Source: an uncultured Flavobacteriales bacterium
GTDB lineage: Bacteria; Bacteroidota; Bacteroidia; Flavobacteriales_D; Parvicellaceae
Assembly (NCBI GenBank): GCA_943788115.1
Contig: CALSPA010000004.1
Location: forward strand, 53,595 to 117,594
Direction: 5' to 3'
Length of the DNA stretch: 64,000 nucleotides
Shown: piece after piece, positions 1-9,787 of the stretch
Position numbering within the stretch: position 1 is the stretch's first letter
Layout: the number at the start of each line of letters is the position of its first letter
Program-made: the position numbers and the translations under genes
Notes under the pieces: model-generated
Seen by the model: the letters and a program-made list of their open reading frames with translations, nothing else
Told to the model about the DNA's origin: nothing
Database searches by the model: none

Positions 1-968
1 AACTCTCACCTAATAAAAATGAGCTTCGTTTATTCTTAACCACTCTTCTTGAAGTATATATTTTTCTTTTACTAGGCGCAAGTTTAATCGCCTATTTTCT
101 GTCTAACTACATTACTAAATCAATAAGAGTTGTTGGTGAAAAATTAAAAAATGTAAGGATTAATAAAGCAAATGAGAAAATAAACTGGGAAAGTAAGGAT
201 GAAATCGGGACGCTTGTTAAAGAGTACAATAGTATGATTGCTCAATTAGAGGAAAGTGCATTAAAATTAGCTAAAAGTGAAAGAGAAAGTGCTTGGCGAG
301 AAATGGCAAAACAAGTGGCACATGAAATTAAAAACCCATTAACCCCTATGAAACTAAGTGTTCAGCATTTAGAGCGATCTTTAGACCCAACTGCTGAGAA
401 TTTCAAAGAATCATTAGCGAACTTCTCTAAAAAAATTGTACAGCAAATTGACACACTAACGAGCATTGCAAATGAGTTTTCGAGATTTGCAAAAATGCCT
501 AAACTTGAATTAAAAAAAACAGACCTAAAAGACATTTTATATTCAACAATAGATTTCTTTAAAAATGAAGATTCAATTCGTTTTAAAATAATAGACAATT
601 CATTGGAAAATGTCTTTATTCAAGGTGATTTAGATCAATTAATAAGAGTTTTTAATAATATTATTAATAATGCTATACAAGCGATTTCAGATGAAAATAA
701 AGGGGAAATTACATTAGAATTAAGCCAAAAAAACGGTGCTTATGTAGTAACTATTAGTGACAATGGTTGTGGAATAGATGATGCACTTAAAGAAAAAATA
801 TTTCAACCCAACTTTACTACCAAAACAACGGGAACTGGTCTTGGGCTTGCTATGGTAAAACAAATTATAGATTCTCATATGGGTGTAATTTATTTTAAAT
901 CCTCTTTAGAAAAAGGAACTACATTTTATATTGAATTTCCAATTCCAAGTGATGAAGGAACAACTTGA
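1..968 (+). CDS. Sensor histidine kinase, NtrY-like (5' end outside window)
   Basis: C-terminal part of a membrane-bound two-component sensor kinase. The reading frame is open from the first bases, so the start lies upstream. The visible part begins with the end of a periplasmic stretch, then a transmembrane helix (about 50-120), a HAMP linker (about 120-240), a dimerisation/phosphoacceptor helix with the motif AHEIKNPLTPMK (His codon at 321-323), and an ATPase domain with an N box (NNIINNAIQAI), a G1 box (DNGCGID) and a G2 box (GTGLGLAM). HEIKNPLTPMKLS is typical of the NtrY-type kinases of Bacteroidota. The stop overlaps the recO start, so the two genes are probably co-transcribed. The signal sensed and the partner regulator are not visible. 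Confidence 0.9.
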   Translation, partial: LSPNKNELRLFLTTLLEVYIFLLLGASLIAYFLSNYITKSIRVVGEKLKNVRINKANEKINWESKDEIGTLVKEYNSMIAQLEESALKLAKSERESAWREMAKQVAHEIKNPLTPMKLSVQHLERSLDPTAENFKESLANFSKKIVQQIDTLTSIANEFSRFAKMPKLELKKTDLKDILYSTIDFFKNEDSIRFKIIDNSLENVFIQGDLDQLIRVFNNIINNAIQAISDENKGEITLELSQKNGAYVVTISDNGCGIDDALKEKIFQPNFTTKTTGTGLGLAMVKQIIDSHMGVIYFKSSLEKGTTFYIEFPIPSDEGTT

Positions 969-1662
969 AGGTCTTTTCCTTAGTGCTCATTCGTATACAG
1001 ATAGCGCTGTAATTGTTCAGTTGTTTACCAATAAATATGGTAGGAAATCATTCATATTTAGAGGGGCTAAAAAAAAGAATAGCCCTTATCTATTCCAACC
1101 CCTACATTTTATAGAGTTTAATTCATCTTTCAAATATGAAAAGTCAATAAATAACGCCTCTAATCAACAGTTATCTTTTCCGTGTCACCAAATAACTAGT
1201 GATATTAGAAAAACGAGCATCGCTTTTTTTTTAACAGAAATCTTAAACGCTCTATTAAAAGAAGGGGATAACTCAAAAGAGCTATACCATTTTATTAAAA
1301 ATTCATTTTTACTATTTGAAATACAGCCTTTTAATCCAGATTTCCACCTTGTTTTCTTAACTCAATTACTTTCTTTTTTGGGGATTGAACCTGAAAATAA
1401 TTTTTCAGAAAAACATACCTACTTCAATATAAAACTTGCCAAGTTTGTAGGCTTAAAAGAAAATTACACGCTTAATAAATCTATTTCTTGTGACTTCTCA
1501 ATGCTTTTAGGCACGACTATTGATAAATATTCAACAATAAAGTTAGATAAAGAAAAAAGAAATGTGTTGATTGAAGTCTTGTTTGAATACTTTGAATATC
1601 ATTTCCAATTTAAATCCAAACAAATATCTTCACATAAAATTTTTAAAACTATCTTTTCTTAA
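952..1662 (+). CDS. recO: DNA repair protein RecO
   Basis: RecO loads RecA with RecF/RecR in recombinational gap repair. The protein is about 236 residues, a normal length. It has the N-terminal OB-fold signature (GLFLSAHSYTDSAVIVQLFT, then a YGRKSFIFRGAKK stretch) followed by the helical C-terminal half. I chose the ATG at 952 (MKEQLEGLF) because it matches the usual N-terminus; an upstream in-frame ATG at 931 would add seven residues. The start overlaps the kinase stop by 17 bp and the TonB receptor ATG follows 3 bp after the recO stop. The zinc-binding cysteines of some RecO proteins are absent, as is common in this phylum. Confidence 0.88.
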   Translation: MKEQLEGLFLSAHSYTDSAVIVQLFTNKYGRKSFIFRGAKKKNSPYLFQPLHFIEFNSSFKYEKSINNASNQQLSFPCHQITSDIRKTSIAFFLTEILNALLKEGDNSKELYHFIKNSFLLFEIQPFNPDFHLVFLTQLLSFLGIEPENNFSEKHTYFNIKLAKFVGLKENYTLNKSISCDFSMLLGTTIDKYSTIKLDKEKRNVLIEVLFEYFEYHFQFKSKQISSHKIFKTIFS

Positions 1663-1665
1663 GGA

Positions 1666-4083
1666 ATGGTAAGATCTATTTTTAGCATAGTTGTATTGCT
1701 TGCGCCTTTTATTTTTTATAGTCAAGAAATAAAGGTTGTTAATGAATATTATGAACCTTTAGAAGGTGTTGAAATTTATTCTCCAAATAAATTAAATTCC
1801 ATTAAAACTTCATATAAAGGTGTTGCCTCTCTTGAAGAATTCACTTCAAAAGATACTATTGTATTTTTTAAAGCTGGGTATAATTTCTATACAACTAATT
1901 TAAATAATTTGTTAATTAATGGTTATTGGGTTACGCTATCACTTTCTGAGTTCACACTCCCCTCTTTTGTGGCCTCAACTTTAAGAGAGAAAAAAATTCT
2001 TCTTTCCGATCAGGCTTTAAATAAAGAAACTATTTCAGAGGAGGTTCTAATTGAAAGTAATGCTCAAACTAGTGCAGATATTTTAAAACAATCTTCTGGA
2101 ATAACAATACAAAAAAGTCAGGGTGGTGGAGGTAGCCCAATCATTAGAGGTTTTGAAGCAAACAGAGTTCTATTGGTTGTTGATGGCGTTAGAATGAACA
2201 ATGCTATTTACAGAAGTGGTCATCTTCAAAACAGCATTACCCTTGATAATAATATTCTAAGCCAAGTAGATATAAAATACGGGCCTAGCTCAGTCATTTA
2301 TGGAAGCGATGCCATTGGTGGAGTTATTCATTATCAGACTAAAGACCCAATAGTCACTAATGCAGATTCAATGTCTTTTAATGGCTCGTTCCTTGGGCGA
2401 ATCAACTCATCAAACAATGAGCTTACTAACCATGTTGATTTTTCATTAGGAAACAAAAAATTTGGGAGCCTTAGCTCATTTTCTTATAGCCATTTTAGCG
2501 ACTTAAAAATGGGAGAAAATAGACTTCATGGATACGATGACTGGGGTTATAGAAATTTTTATGTGCAGACTGATAATAATGGCAATGATTCAATGGTGGT
2601 AAATTCAGATTCCTCATTGCAAGTTGGCACTGGTTTTAGTCAATATCATTTTTTGCAAAAATTTGTTTTCAAGATGAATGAAAATGCCTTGTTTAAATTA
2701 AATACTCAATATAGCAGCTCATCTGATATTAATCGCTATGATCGTCTTAATAACATTAATACCATTGGAATAGCCGAATACAGTGAATGGAATTATGGTC
2801 CTCAAAATAGATTTCTAACTTCTTTTACTTCTGAACTCTCTAATTACAATGTGTTTTATGATCGTGCAATAATAATTGGTTCTTATCAAAAGATAGATGA
2901 AGACCGATACTCTCGCCCTTTTTCTTCCATAGAAAGAAGTGTTCGAAAGGAAGATGTTTTTATTTATGCTTTAAATCTTGATTTTGTAAAGGCTGTTGAT
3001 TCTGCTAGTAGGCTATTTTATGGGGGAGAATTCACTCATAATAATGTCATTAGCAATGCTTATAAAGAAAATATAACCTCATATGAAAAAAGCTTTGAGA
3101 CAACAAGATATCCAGACGGTGGCAGTAGCATGACCAGTGGAGCAATATACATTAACTATCAAAAAAAAATGAACTCCTTTCTTGTGCAGGCTGGATTAAG
3201 GTATAATTATGTTTTATTAAATGCCAAATTCAAAGACACCTCACTTATTAAGTTACCTTTTAATAATATAAATAGTGATAATGGTTCTTTAAATGGGAGC
3301 CTGAGCCTATCATACACACCCTCTAAGCAAACAAGCATTCATGCTTCATTAAGTAGCGGATTTAGGTCACCAAATATTGATGATTTTGGAAAGGTCTTTA
3401 AAAAAGATACCTATGTTGTTGTGCCAAATAATGAATTGAACCCTGAGCAAGTATACAATGCTGAAATTGGTTTTGTTAAAATTATTAATAACAAAAAAGC
3501 TTCAAAACTATTGGTCATAAAAAGTGTTATATATGGGGCCTACTTAGACAATGCAATTGTTAGGGCAGACCACAGTCTAAATGGAAATGATTCCATTCTT
3601 TTTGATGGTTTGCTTTGTAAAATACGAACAAATATAAATTCAGAGAGTGCTTTTGTATATGGGGCTACTGGTGAACTTAAAATACAATTCAACAAATTTC
3701 TTTCTTTTTCTTCTTCACTTAATTATACTCTTGGTGGTATTCAGAATTCAAGTGAATCTTTTGGTCACATTCCTCCCATTTTTGGAAGAAGTAAATTAGT
3801 TTTTGAAAGAAAAAAATGGGATCTAGAATTTTTCTCTGAATATAACGGATGGAAAAATGTTGCTGAATATAGCTCTGGAAGTGTTGACAACTTAGCTGAG
3901 GCTACCATTGATGGAACTCCCCCTTGGTACACATTAAATTTAAGAATGGGCATTGAATTGCATCAACTTGCTCAAATTCAAATAGGTGCATACAATTTAA
4001 TGGATGTTCACTATAAAAGTTTTTCATCTGGAATTAGCGCACCGGGAAGAAGCTTTATGATTTCAATTAGATCAGTGTTTTAA
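1666..4083 (+). CDS. TonB-dependent outer-membrane receptor
   Basis: Outer-membrane active-transport receptor of 805 residues. It has a signal peptide (about 1-19), a short carboxypeptidase-regulatory-like/beta-sandwich domain (about 21-95), a plug domain (about 125-230) with the motifs SPIIRGFEANRVLLVVDGVR and YGPSSVIYGSDAIGGVI, and a 22-strand-type barrel ending in a C-terminal phenylalanine. The plug sequence is closest in style to the haem/haemoglobin receptor group, but the substrate cannot be decided from sequence. It starts 3 bp after recO. Its stop overlaps the convergent Lrp gene by 4 bp, leaving no room for an intergenic terminator. Confidence 0.9.
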   Translation: MVRSIFSIVVLLAPFIFYSQEIKVVNEYYEPLEGVEIYSPNKLNSIKTSYKGVASLEEFTSKDTIVFFKAGYNFYTTNLNNLLINGYWVTLSLSEFTLPSFVASTLREKKILLSDQALNKETISEEVLIESNAQTSADILKQSSGITIQKSQGGGGSPIIRGFEANRVLLVVDGVRMNNAIYRSGHLQNSITLDNNILSQVDIKYGPSSVIYGSDAIGGVIHYQTKDPIVTNADSMSFNGSFLGRINSSNNELTNHVDFSLGNKKFGSLSSFSYSHFSDLKMGENRLHGYDDWGYRNFYVQTDNNGNDSMVVNSDSSLQVGTGFSQYHFLQKFVFKMNENALFKLNTQYSSSSDINRYDRLNNINTIGIAEYSEWNYGPQNRFLTSFTSELSNYNVFYDRAIIIGSYQKIDEDRYSRPFSSIERSVRKEDVFIYALNLDFVKAVDSASRLFYGGEFTHNNVISNAYKENITSYEKSFETTRYPDGGSSMTSGAIYINYQKKMNSFLVQAGLRYNYVLLNAKFKDTSLIKLPFNNINSDNGSLNGSLSLSYTPSKQTSIHASLSSGFRSPNIDDFGKVFKKDTYVVVPNNELNPEQVYNAEIGFVKIINNKKASKLLVIKSVIYGAYLDNAIVRADHSLNGNDSILFDGLLCKIRTNINSESAFVYGATGELKIQFNKFLSFSSSLNYTLGGIQNSSESFGHIPPIFGRSKLVFERKKWDLEFFSEYNGWKNVAEYSSGSVDNLAEATIDGTPPWYTLNLRMGIELHQLAQIQIGAYNLMDVHYKSFSSGISAPGRSFMISIRSVF

Positions 4084-4565
4084 CTGATTTTCAAGCCAAC
4101 ATTATAGTCTAAGGGCATAACTGGAGAATCTTTTTGTGTAGATAAAACAACTGTCGTTTGCATCTGTCCAATTTCTTCAATTGAACCCAGTTTTTGTGCA
4201 ATAATTCTATCAAAAGCAGGGATGTCTTTAACTACAATTCTTAATTGATAATCAAAATTTCCTGTTAGCTGCAAACATTCAACAATTTCATCAATTGCTA
4301 ATATTTCATCCAAAAAGTTTTTTACAGAACCGCTACTTTGTCTTAGCATTGAAACTTGAACAAGCGCCATAAAACCTAAGCCAACTTTAGAAGTGTCTAC
4401 TTTTGCATGATAACTGGAAATAAACCCTTGCTTTTCTAATTTTTGAACCCTTCCCAATGTTGGAGCAGCAGAGAGTCCTATTTTTTTACTCAATTCAATA
4501 TTGGTGATTTTACTATTCTCCTGCAAGACCTTAAGTATCTTTAAATCAATAACATCGAGTTTCAT
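4080..4565 (-). CDS. Lrp/AsnC family transcriptional regulator
   Basis: DNA-binding regulator of the feast/famine family, 161 residues. An N-terminal winged helix-turn-helix (about 1-60: DLKILKVLQENSKITNIELSK, then APTLGRVQKLEKQGFI) is followed by an alpha-beta RAM effector domain (about 65-150; LTGNFDYQLRIVVKDI). The length is normal. The gene is convergent with the TonB receptor and lies 67 bp downstream of the cyclase-family gene on the same strand. Effector and targets are unknown; Lrp proteins usually respond to amino acids. Confidence 0.88.
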   Translation of the reverse strand: MKLDVIDLKILKVLQENSKITNIELSKKIGLSAAPTLGRVQKLEKQGFISSYHAKVDTSKVGLGFMALVQVSMLRQSSGSVKNFLDEILAIDEIVECLQLTGNFDYQLRIVVKDIPAFDRIIAQKLGSIEEIGQMQTTVVLSTQKDSPVMPLDYNVGLKIS

Positions 4566-4632
4566 ATTAGAATATTTTTTTTAAACTATTAATTTGGAAT
4601 AAATTTATACTTTTTTAGTTAAATATAAAATT

Positions 4633-5400
4633 TTATTTTGATAATTTATATAAAATTGGTCGCGAAGGACTTGCGTCATTAACAATGTTGGCAACACTAA
4701 GGTTTAGCAAAAAGAGACCATCATTAATTAAATCACCTACAGAAATTAGTTCTGTAATCGTTCTTTTAAGGTCTATTTCTTGAGGATAATTCCAAAACGC
4801 ACGATGAGAAACAAGTGCTCCGCCATCTTGTTCTCTATCTACAGAAGGAAGGTCTATTAGTAGGTGTTTAATTCCCAAATTTCTAATGTATTTTGCAGCC
4901 GATTTAGAAAGGTATGGCCAATTTGTATTATTGTAATCTTTGGTTTGCTTTTGCTCATTAGGAAGGGTTCTTATTATAAGAGCTTCAACACCATTTAAAA
5001 TTTCACCCTCTAACTGAGCTTTTGTAATTTGATAATCTCCCTTTTTCTCCCATTCAGATAAATCATCTATCAATAGTACAGGATTTACAGTAATGAGTTG
5101 GGCTATAAAATGATTTTTCTCTAATACATTGTTAACGGAATATACTTTTTCACTTATATGGCCGACACTCTCTGTGTGTGTGCAATTACCGTGTGGATTA
5201 AAAAAAATATTTCTAAAATTCACATCCCCACCATCTTTAACACTACCAATAAATCGGTCATTTATAACAGGTGATATATTCATTTTAGAAACAAACCATG
5301 CAACTGCAGAATCTTCAGTGTTGGTTGGTATTGAAATATCAATTGGGTTAGTCATGTCAGCGGCTAATTCCTGCTCATTAAACTTTACGATAGTTTTCAT
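4633..5400 (-). CDS. Cyclase-family metal-dependent hydrolase (kynurenine formamidase-like)
   Basis: A 255-residue member of the cyclase/arylformamidase family, which are metal-dependent amide or ester hydrolases. The key sign is HGNCTHTESVGHIS at about residues 70-83, which corresponds to the metal-binding HGTHxDxPxH motif with substitutions, plus the conserved later stretch LLIDLPSVDREQDGG and SHRAFW. True kynurenine formamidases have HGTHVDAP; here the Asp is Glu, so the substrate may differ. The start overlaps the hemW stop by 4 bp, indicating translational coupling. Confidence 0.75.
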   Translation of the reverse strand: MKTIVKFNEQELAADMTNPIDISIPTNTEDSAVAWFVSKMNISPVINDRFIGSVKDGGDVNFRNIFFNPHGNCTHTESVGHISEKVYSVNNVLEKNHFIAQLITVNPVLLIDDLSEWEKKGDYQITKAQLEGEILNGVEALIIRTLPNEQKQTKDYNNTNWPYLSKSAAKYIRNLGIKHLLIDLPSVDREQDGGALVSHRAFWNYPQEIDLKRTITELISVGDLINDGLFLLNLSVANIVNDASPSRPILYKLSK

Positions 5401-6530
5401 TCTGGCAAGATAAACAATTCTCTAGCAATATAATCAGCTAAAATTCTACTTTTAGAATCAACCAATAACTTGTTTTTATTTTGTTTTATCAAGTCCTTTT
5501 TCTTAAATAAATCAACCTGTTTATTAAAATCTTGATACTGGTTATCGTTTAACAACGATTTAATTTTTTTTAAAGAAACTCCTAAGTCAGATCGCAAACC
5601 CAGTAAAATAATTTCATTTGCCATTTCAAATTTAGCTAATGTCTCTCTTTCAAAATAATCGACATTGTCAACTAAGCCCTCAATGTATTTCTTATTGTTA
5701 GAGACATTCCATCTTCTAATGTTTTCTCCATCATAAGAATGTGCTGAAGGGCCAATCCCTAAATATGCAATTGAAGACCAATAAGAAGAGTTGTGTTTAG
5801 ATTCAAAACCTTTTAAAGAAAAATTTGAAACCTCATATTGATTGAAACCTGATTTAGCTAAATTTTCTATCAGCTGTTGGTATTGATCTGAACAAACTTC
5901 TTGGTTAGGCATTAAATATTTCCCTTTTGAAACATCATTATGTAAACTAGTGTGTTTCTCTTTTGTCAAATTATATGATGAAATATGTTGAACATTTAAT
6001 TGTATTGCTTTTTCTATATCTGATTTCCAGTTTCTATTCAAAAATAAAGGAACACCATAAATTAAATCAATACTTATGTTTTTGAAACCAATTTTTTGAG
6101 CCAAATCAATACACGCAATTGCCTTGTTGGCTGTATGGGCTCTATTCATCCATTTTAAAACGGAGTTGTCAAAAGATTGAATCCCAATACTTAACCTATT
6201 AACCCCTGATTCTTTTAACTCATTCAATTTTTTCTCAGATAAATCTTCTGGGTTACACTCAAAAGTTATTTCAACATCATTTGCAATTGAATAGTTTTTT
6301 TTGATTTGATTTAAAATAGAAACGAGTTCATTTTTAGATAAAACACTTGGGGTGCCTCCTCCAAAGTAGATAGTTTTAACATCGCCCAACAATTCATGAT
6401 TTCGGATCTCTAGCTCTTTGTTTATACAGTCAAGAAGTTGATTCTTTACTTTAAAAGATGTGCTAAAATGAAAATCACAATAATTGCAAGCTTTTTCACA
6501 AAACGGAATATGCAAATAAATACCAAACAT
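5397..6530 (-). CDS. hemW: Radical SAM haem chaperone HemW
   Basis: HemW (formerly called oxygen-independent coproporphyrinogen oxidase-like) binds haem and an Fe-S cluster. The 377-residue protein opens with YLHIPFCEKACNYCDFHF, giving the radical SAM cysteines C11, C15 and C18. This is followed by TIYFGGGTPSVLS and the NRLSIGIQSF motif of this group. The spacing CxxxCxxC without the extra N-terminal residues of HemN supports HemW. It sits between the M1 aminopeptidase gene (13 bp upstream) and the cyclase gene (4-bp overlap). Confidence 0.9.
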   Translation of the reverse strand: MFGIYLHIPFCEKACNYCDFHFSTSFKVKNQLLDCINKELEIRNHELLGDVKTIYFGGGTPSVLSKNELVSILNQIKKNYSIANDVEITFECNPEDLSEKKLNELKESGVNRLSIGIQSFDNSVLKWMNRAHTANKAIACIDLAQKIGFKNISIDLIYGVPLFLNRNWKSDIEKAIQLNVQHISSYNLTKEKHTSLHNDVSKGKYLMPNQEVCSDQYQQLIENLAKSGFNQYEVSNFSLKGFESKHNSSYWSSIAYLGIGPSAHSYDGENIRRWNVSNNKKYIEGLVDNVDYFERETLAKFEMANEIILLGLRSDLGVSLKKIKSLLNDNQYQDFNKQVDLFKKKDLIKQNKNKLLVDSKSRILADYIARELFILPE

Positions 6531-6543
6531 TTGTACTTAGAAA

Positions 6544-9204
6544 TTACCTTATATACTTAAGAACATTTTCATCCGTTTCTTCTTCTCTAAGCTCTTTTAA
6601 AAGAGCTTCAATAGCTGCAGCTCTATTGTTTTCTGAATTCAATTTATTTTCAATTGCAGTTACCTCCCCTAATTTTCCGTTATTTTTTAATTCATCAATT
6701 TCCAACTGTAATTCATTCGCCATATTTTCATGTTTAGTTTGGATTGCAGAAAGAATTTGATAGCCAGAAAGTTTTAAATACCAAGGGTTACCGTTTCTTG
6801 CAACTTGCTCAAAAACAACTAGTGATTCATCGATTATCTTGTTGTTTTGTCTAATGACATAACTGAGATAGTGTTGCAAAAATCCATATTTATTAAACCC
6901 CGTTAATTCATTAACTGTATTTAAAAAGAATTGATGCTGCTTTTCGTCACCATAATCAGCATATACGGCTGCTACAGTTTGATTAATTGTAGCATTTTCT
7001 GATTTTTCAAACTTTTTAGCTAAGTCTAACCCTCTTTCAGGGTTTTTAGCTACAACTGCTTTCAAAACTTCGCTAATAACTTTAAAAGATGAGTCATTTA
7101 ATGCCGCATTAAAAACATCACCTATGTCATCATTATATGGAAAATATTTAGCTAAAGCTTTTATCGCTGCAGCCCTCACTTTTGGGTGGGTATCTTTAAT
7201 TGCTAAGGAAAATAAAAGGTTTTTTACTCTTTCTGGGTGTGTCTTTACAGCATTTTCAAGTTTGCCAATTGCCATGTATTTTATGTTCCAAAAAGAGTGC
7301 TGCATATTGTTAATAATTGCACTTATAGCAGCAGAATCCTTGCTTTTACCAAGCTGATCAAAAGCTTCTTTTTTATCTAGCCAAAGTGGTGCGTGATTTA
7401 ATTGATAAATCCACTGTGCAAGATCTTTTCTATCTTTCTTTTTACAAAGCAATGATTTATGAGCATCTACATTCACTAAAAGCGGTGTTTGTGCTAACGG
7501 AATATTTATGGTGTCCCATTTTTTTGAGCTCCAGTATTGCTGTGTTTTAATCCCTGAGTTTGTATAAACATCAATATAAATTGGTAAGCTGTATAAGGGC
7601 CATTTTTTGGTGTCTTGTTTCTGGTGAATCATCACCTGAAGCAACTCATTTTCTTTAGAGTAGAGCTGATTAATCTCTAAAATTGGATGCCCTTTTGCAA
7701 AAAACCATTGGTTAAAAAACCAATTTAAATCCAATCCAGAAACCTCCTCAAATGCAATTCTTAAATCATGTGCTTCAGCTGTTTTAAAAGCGTGTTTATT
7801 TAAGTATATTTTTAAACCATCAAAAAAAGCTTCATCTCCAATATAATCTCTAAGCATATTTAGAATACGACCACCTTTATTGTAAGAGTGACCATCAAAC
7901 ATGTCTTCTTTATCGTTGTAATCAAAACGTATTAAATCTTTGTATCCAGATTGTTGAGCAGACAAAAAATAGCCCTCCATTTCTTGAAAAGCATTCATGT
8001 CTGCCTCCATTTTTCCATACTCAAACTCATCCCATAAATACTGGCTATAATTTGCAAAAGATTCGTTAAGAGGGAGGTTAGACCAGCTTTCACAAGTTAC
8101 TAAATCACCAAACCAATGATGAAACAACTCATGAGCAATAATAGACTCATTGCCACCATCAATAATTTCTCTTTTAGTTTGATGAAGAAAGTCTCCGTGT
8201 ATTGTTGCAGTTGTGTTTTCCATAGCTCCGGAAACATAGTCCTGGACAACAACTTGATCGTATTTTACCCAAGGATACTCTACACCTAATAAATCTGAAA
8301 AGTGACTTAGCATTTTAGGAGTTTTTCCAAATATTGCTTTGGCATGTTCTTCATATGCTGGGTCAACATAATAATTAACCTCCATTAATTCACCATTACT
8401 TTTTTCCCAGCTGTCCTTTACAATTGCAAACTCGCCTATAGCCATCATAAATAAATAAGGAGAGTGTGGCTTATCCATTTTCCAATAATCTGTTCGCTTA
8501 CCGTCTTCATTTATAGAAGAAAAAATTAATTCTCCATTTGAAAGGGTTTTAAACCTGTTTTCTACTGTAATATACATTTCTTGAGTTGATTTTTCAACTG
8601 GATTATCTATAGTTGGAAACCAAACTGAATTAGCTTCTGTTTCTCCCTGAGTCCAAATTTGCTGAGGCTTGTTTTTGTCTTTTTTATCCACATTAATAAA
8701 ATACAACCCCTTTGCCATTGAAATAGCTGAGCTGCCGCCATCTGTTACTTTTTCCGGATTGGCAACATATTTAATTTGTAAGTTCAAAGTGTCGTTTCTT
8801 GTAAGAGTTTTTGGCAATTTAAACTTGATATTTCTACCTGTATTTATGAACTCAACCTCCTGGTTTTCAAATTCTGAAAAAACTACTTTTATACTTTTCA
8901 CATCCATCGCTTTTGCGTCTAACAAAATTGAATCTAAGGAGTAATAATATGGCTTTACAGTTAAAAATGCTTCACCATTCATTTGCTTTTTCGGCCAATT
9001 AAAATCTACTAAAAGCTTAGTGTGAATAATGTCTAGTGCCCTAGATTCAGTTTTTTGGTATAATGGTATTTGCTCTTGAACATTAGAGACTTCTGTTGTT
9101 GGCGTTACAGGAGAGTTGCTATTTACTGTCTTTAGGGCCGAACAGGAAGAGATAAAAATAAGGGTTGACAATACTATTGGTAAATTTCTGGTATTAAAAT
9201 TCAT
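6544..9204 (-). CDS. M1 family aminopeptidase lipoprotein
   Basis: Zinc aminopeptidase of the M1 (PepN/APN) family, predicted to be anchored as a lipoprotein. From the ATG at 9204 it has a lipoprotein signal ending ISSCSAL, an N-terminal beta domain, the substrate-binding SGAMEN motif, the zinc motif HELFHHW (about residues 358-364) and the third ligand Glu in NESFAN (about 381). The C-terminal third is helical with HEAT-like repeats. An in-frame ATG at 9246 would add 14 residues ahead of the signal peptide. I prefer 9204 because it gives a clean lipobox and has an AGAAG-like ribosome-binding site. Likely role: peptide degradation in the periplasm or at the cell surface. Confidence 0.92.
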   Translation of the reverse strand: MNFNTRNLPIVLSTLIFISSCSALKTVNSNSPVTPTTEVSNVQEQIPLYQKTESRALDIIHTKLLVDFNWPKKQMNGEAFLTVKPYYYSLDSILLDAKAMDVKSIKVVFSEFENQEVEFINTGRNIKFKLPKTLTRNDTLNLQIKYVANPEKVTDGGSSAISMAKGLYFINVDKKDKNKPQQIWTQGETEANSVWFPTIDNPVEKSTQEMYITVENRFKTLSNGELIFSSINEDGKRTDYWKMDKPHSPYLFMMAIGEFAIVKDSWEKSNGELMEVNYYVDPAYEEHAKAIFGKTPKMLSHFSDLLGVEYPWVKYDQVVVQDYVSGAMENTTATIHGDFLHQTKREIIDGGNESIIAHELFHHWFGDLVTCESWSNLPLNESFANYSQYLWDEFEYGKMEADMNAFQEMEGYFLSAQQSGYKDLIRFDYNDKEDMFDGHSYNKGGRILNMLRDYIGDEAFFDGLKIYLNKHAFKTAEAHDLRIAFEEVSGLDLNWFFNQWFFAKGHPILEINQLYSKENELLQVMIHQKQDTKKWPLYSLPIYIDVYTNSGIKTQQYWSSKKWDTINIPLAQTPLLVNVDAHKSLLCKKKDRKDLAQWIYQLNHAPLWLDKKEAFDQLGKSKDSAAISAIINNMQHSFWNIKYMAIGKLENAVKTHPERVKNLLFSLAIKDTHPKVRAAAIKALAKYFPYNDDIGDVFNAALNDSSFKVISEVLKAVVAKNPERGLDLAKKFEKSENATINQTVAAVYADYGDEKQHQFFLNTVNELTGFNKYGFLQHYLSYVIRQNNKIIDESLVVFEQVARNGNPWYLKLSGYQILSAIQTKHENMANELQLEIDELKNNGKLGEVTAIENKLNSENNRAAAIEALLKELREEETDENVLKYIR

Positions 9205-9268
9205 TCTTCTTTTATTTAATTTCTTTTGTTTAACAAATATGCTCAATTGTCACATATAAATGTCTCGA

Positions 9269-9300
9269 TTGTTTCATTTTGTTTGTATATCTTAGCTTTA
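9269..9300 (+). promoter_or_regulatory. Possible Bacteroidota promoter for the BCCP gene
   Basis: TTG at 9269-9271 followed 21 bases later by TAGCTTTA (9293-9300), one mismatch from the phylum's TTG-N19ish-TAnnTTTG promoter consensus. It lies in the 108-bp divergent gap just upstream of the TTG start at 9313. In AT-rich DNA such matches occur by chance, so this is tentative. Confidence 0.25.
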
Positions 9301-9312
9301 TAAATTTACTTT

Positions 9313-9786
9313 TTGATAAAAGCAATACAAAATAATAAAACAACAGCAATCACAAGTGATCTTCTATCAAGCTATATTGTACTTGAGAAAAAAGGAGACT
9401 CTATAATTTTTGAAAAAAATGGTGTTAAATACAGCTGTAGATTACTTTTCCACAACATTGAAAACAACTCGGTTACAGTAAAAGTAAATGGACAAAAAAT
9501 TACAATTACCTTAAAGAAAGAAGTCGATTTTATTTTAGAATCTTTTGGTATTAGTGGCAATTCTTCACAGTTTATAAATGAGCTCAAAGCCCCCATGCCT
9601 GGCGTGGTTTTGGATATAAAAGTGACTGTTGGAGATGCACTAAAAAAAGGAGAACCTCTTATAATTCTGGAGGCAATGAAAATGGAAAATGTTCTAAGTG
9701 CCCCTGTAGATTGCACAATTTCTTCTATTGAAGTTCAAAAGAAACAAACAGTAGAGAAAAATACTTTATTAATAAAATTTGAATAA
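9313..9786 (+). CDS. Biotin carboxyl carrier protein subunit
   Basis: Biotin/lipoyl carrier protein of 157 residues, used by acyl-CoA or oxaloacetate carboxylases to move carboxyl-biotin. The C-terminal domain has APMPGVV, GDALKKGEPLIILEAMKMEN and the biotinyl lysine at about residue 123. No ATG precedes the conserved region and a stop lies in frame at 9301, so translation must start at a non-ATG codon; TTG at 9313 is the best candidate. The carboxylase partners are not in the window. The YceI-like gene follows 1 bp after the stop. Confidence 0.87.
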   Translation: MIKAIQNNKTTAITSDLLSSYIVLEKKGDSIIFEKNGVKYSCRLLFHNIENNSVTVKVNGQKITITLKKEVDFILESFGISGNSSQFINELKAPMPGVVLDIKVTVGDALKKGEPLIILEAMKMENVLSAPVDCTISSIEVQKKQTVEKNTLLIKFE

Positions 9787-9787
9787 G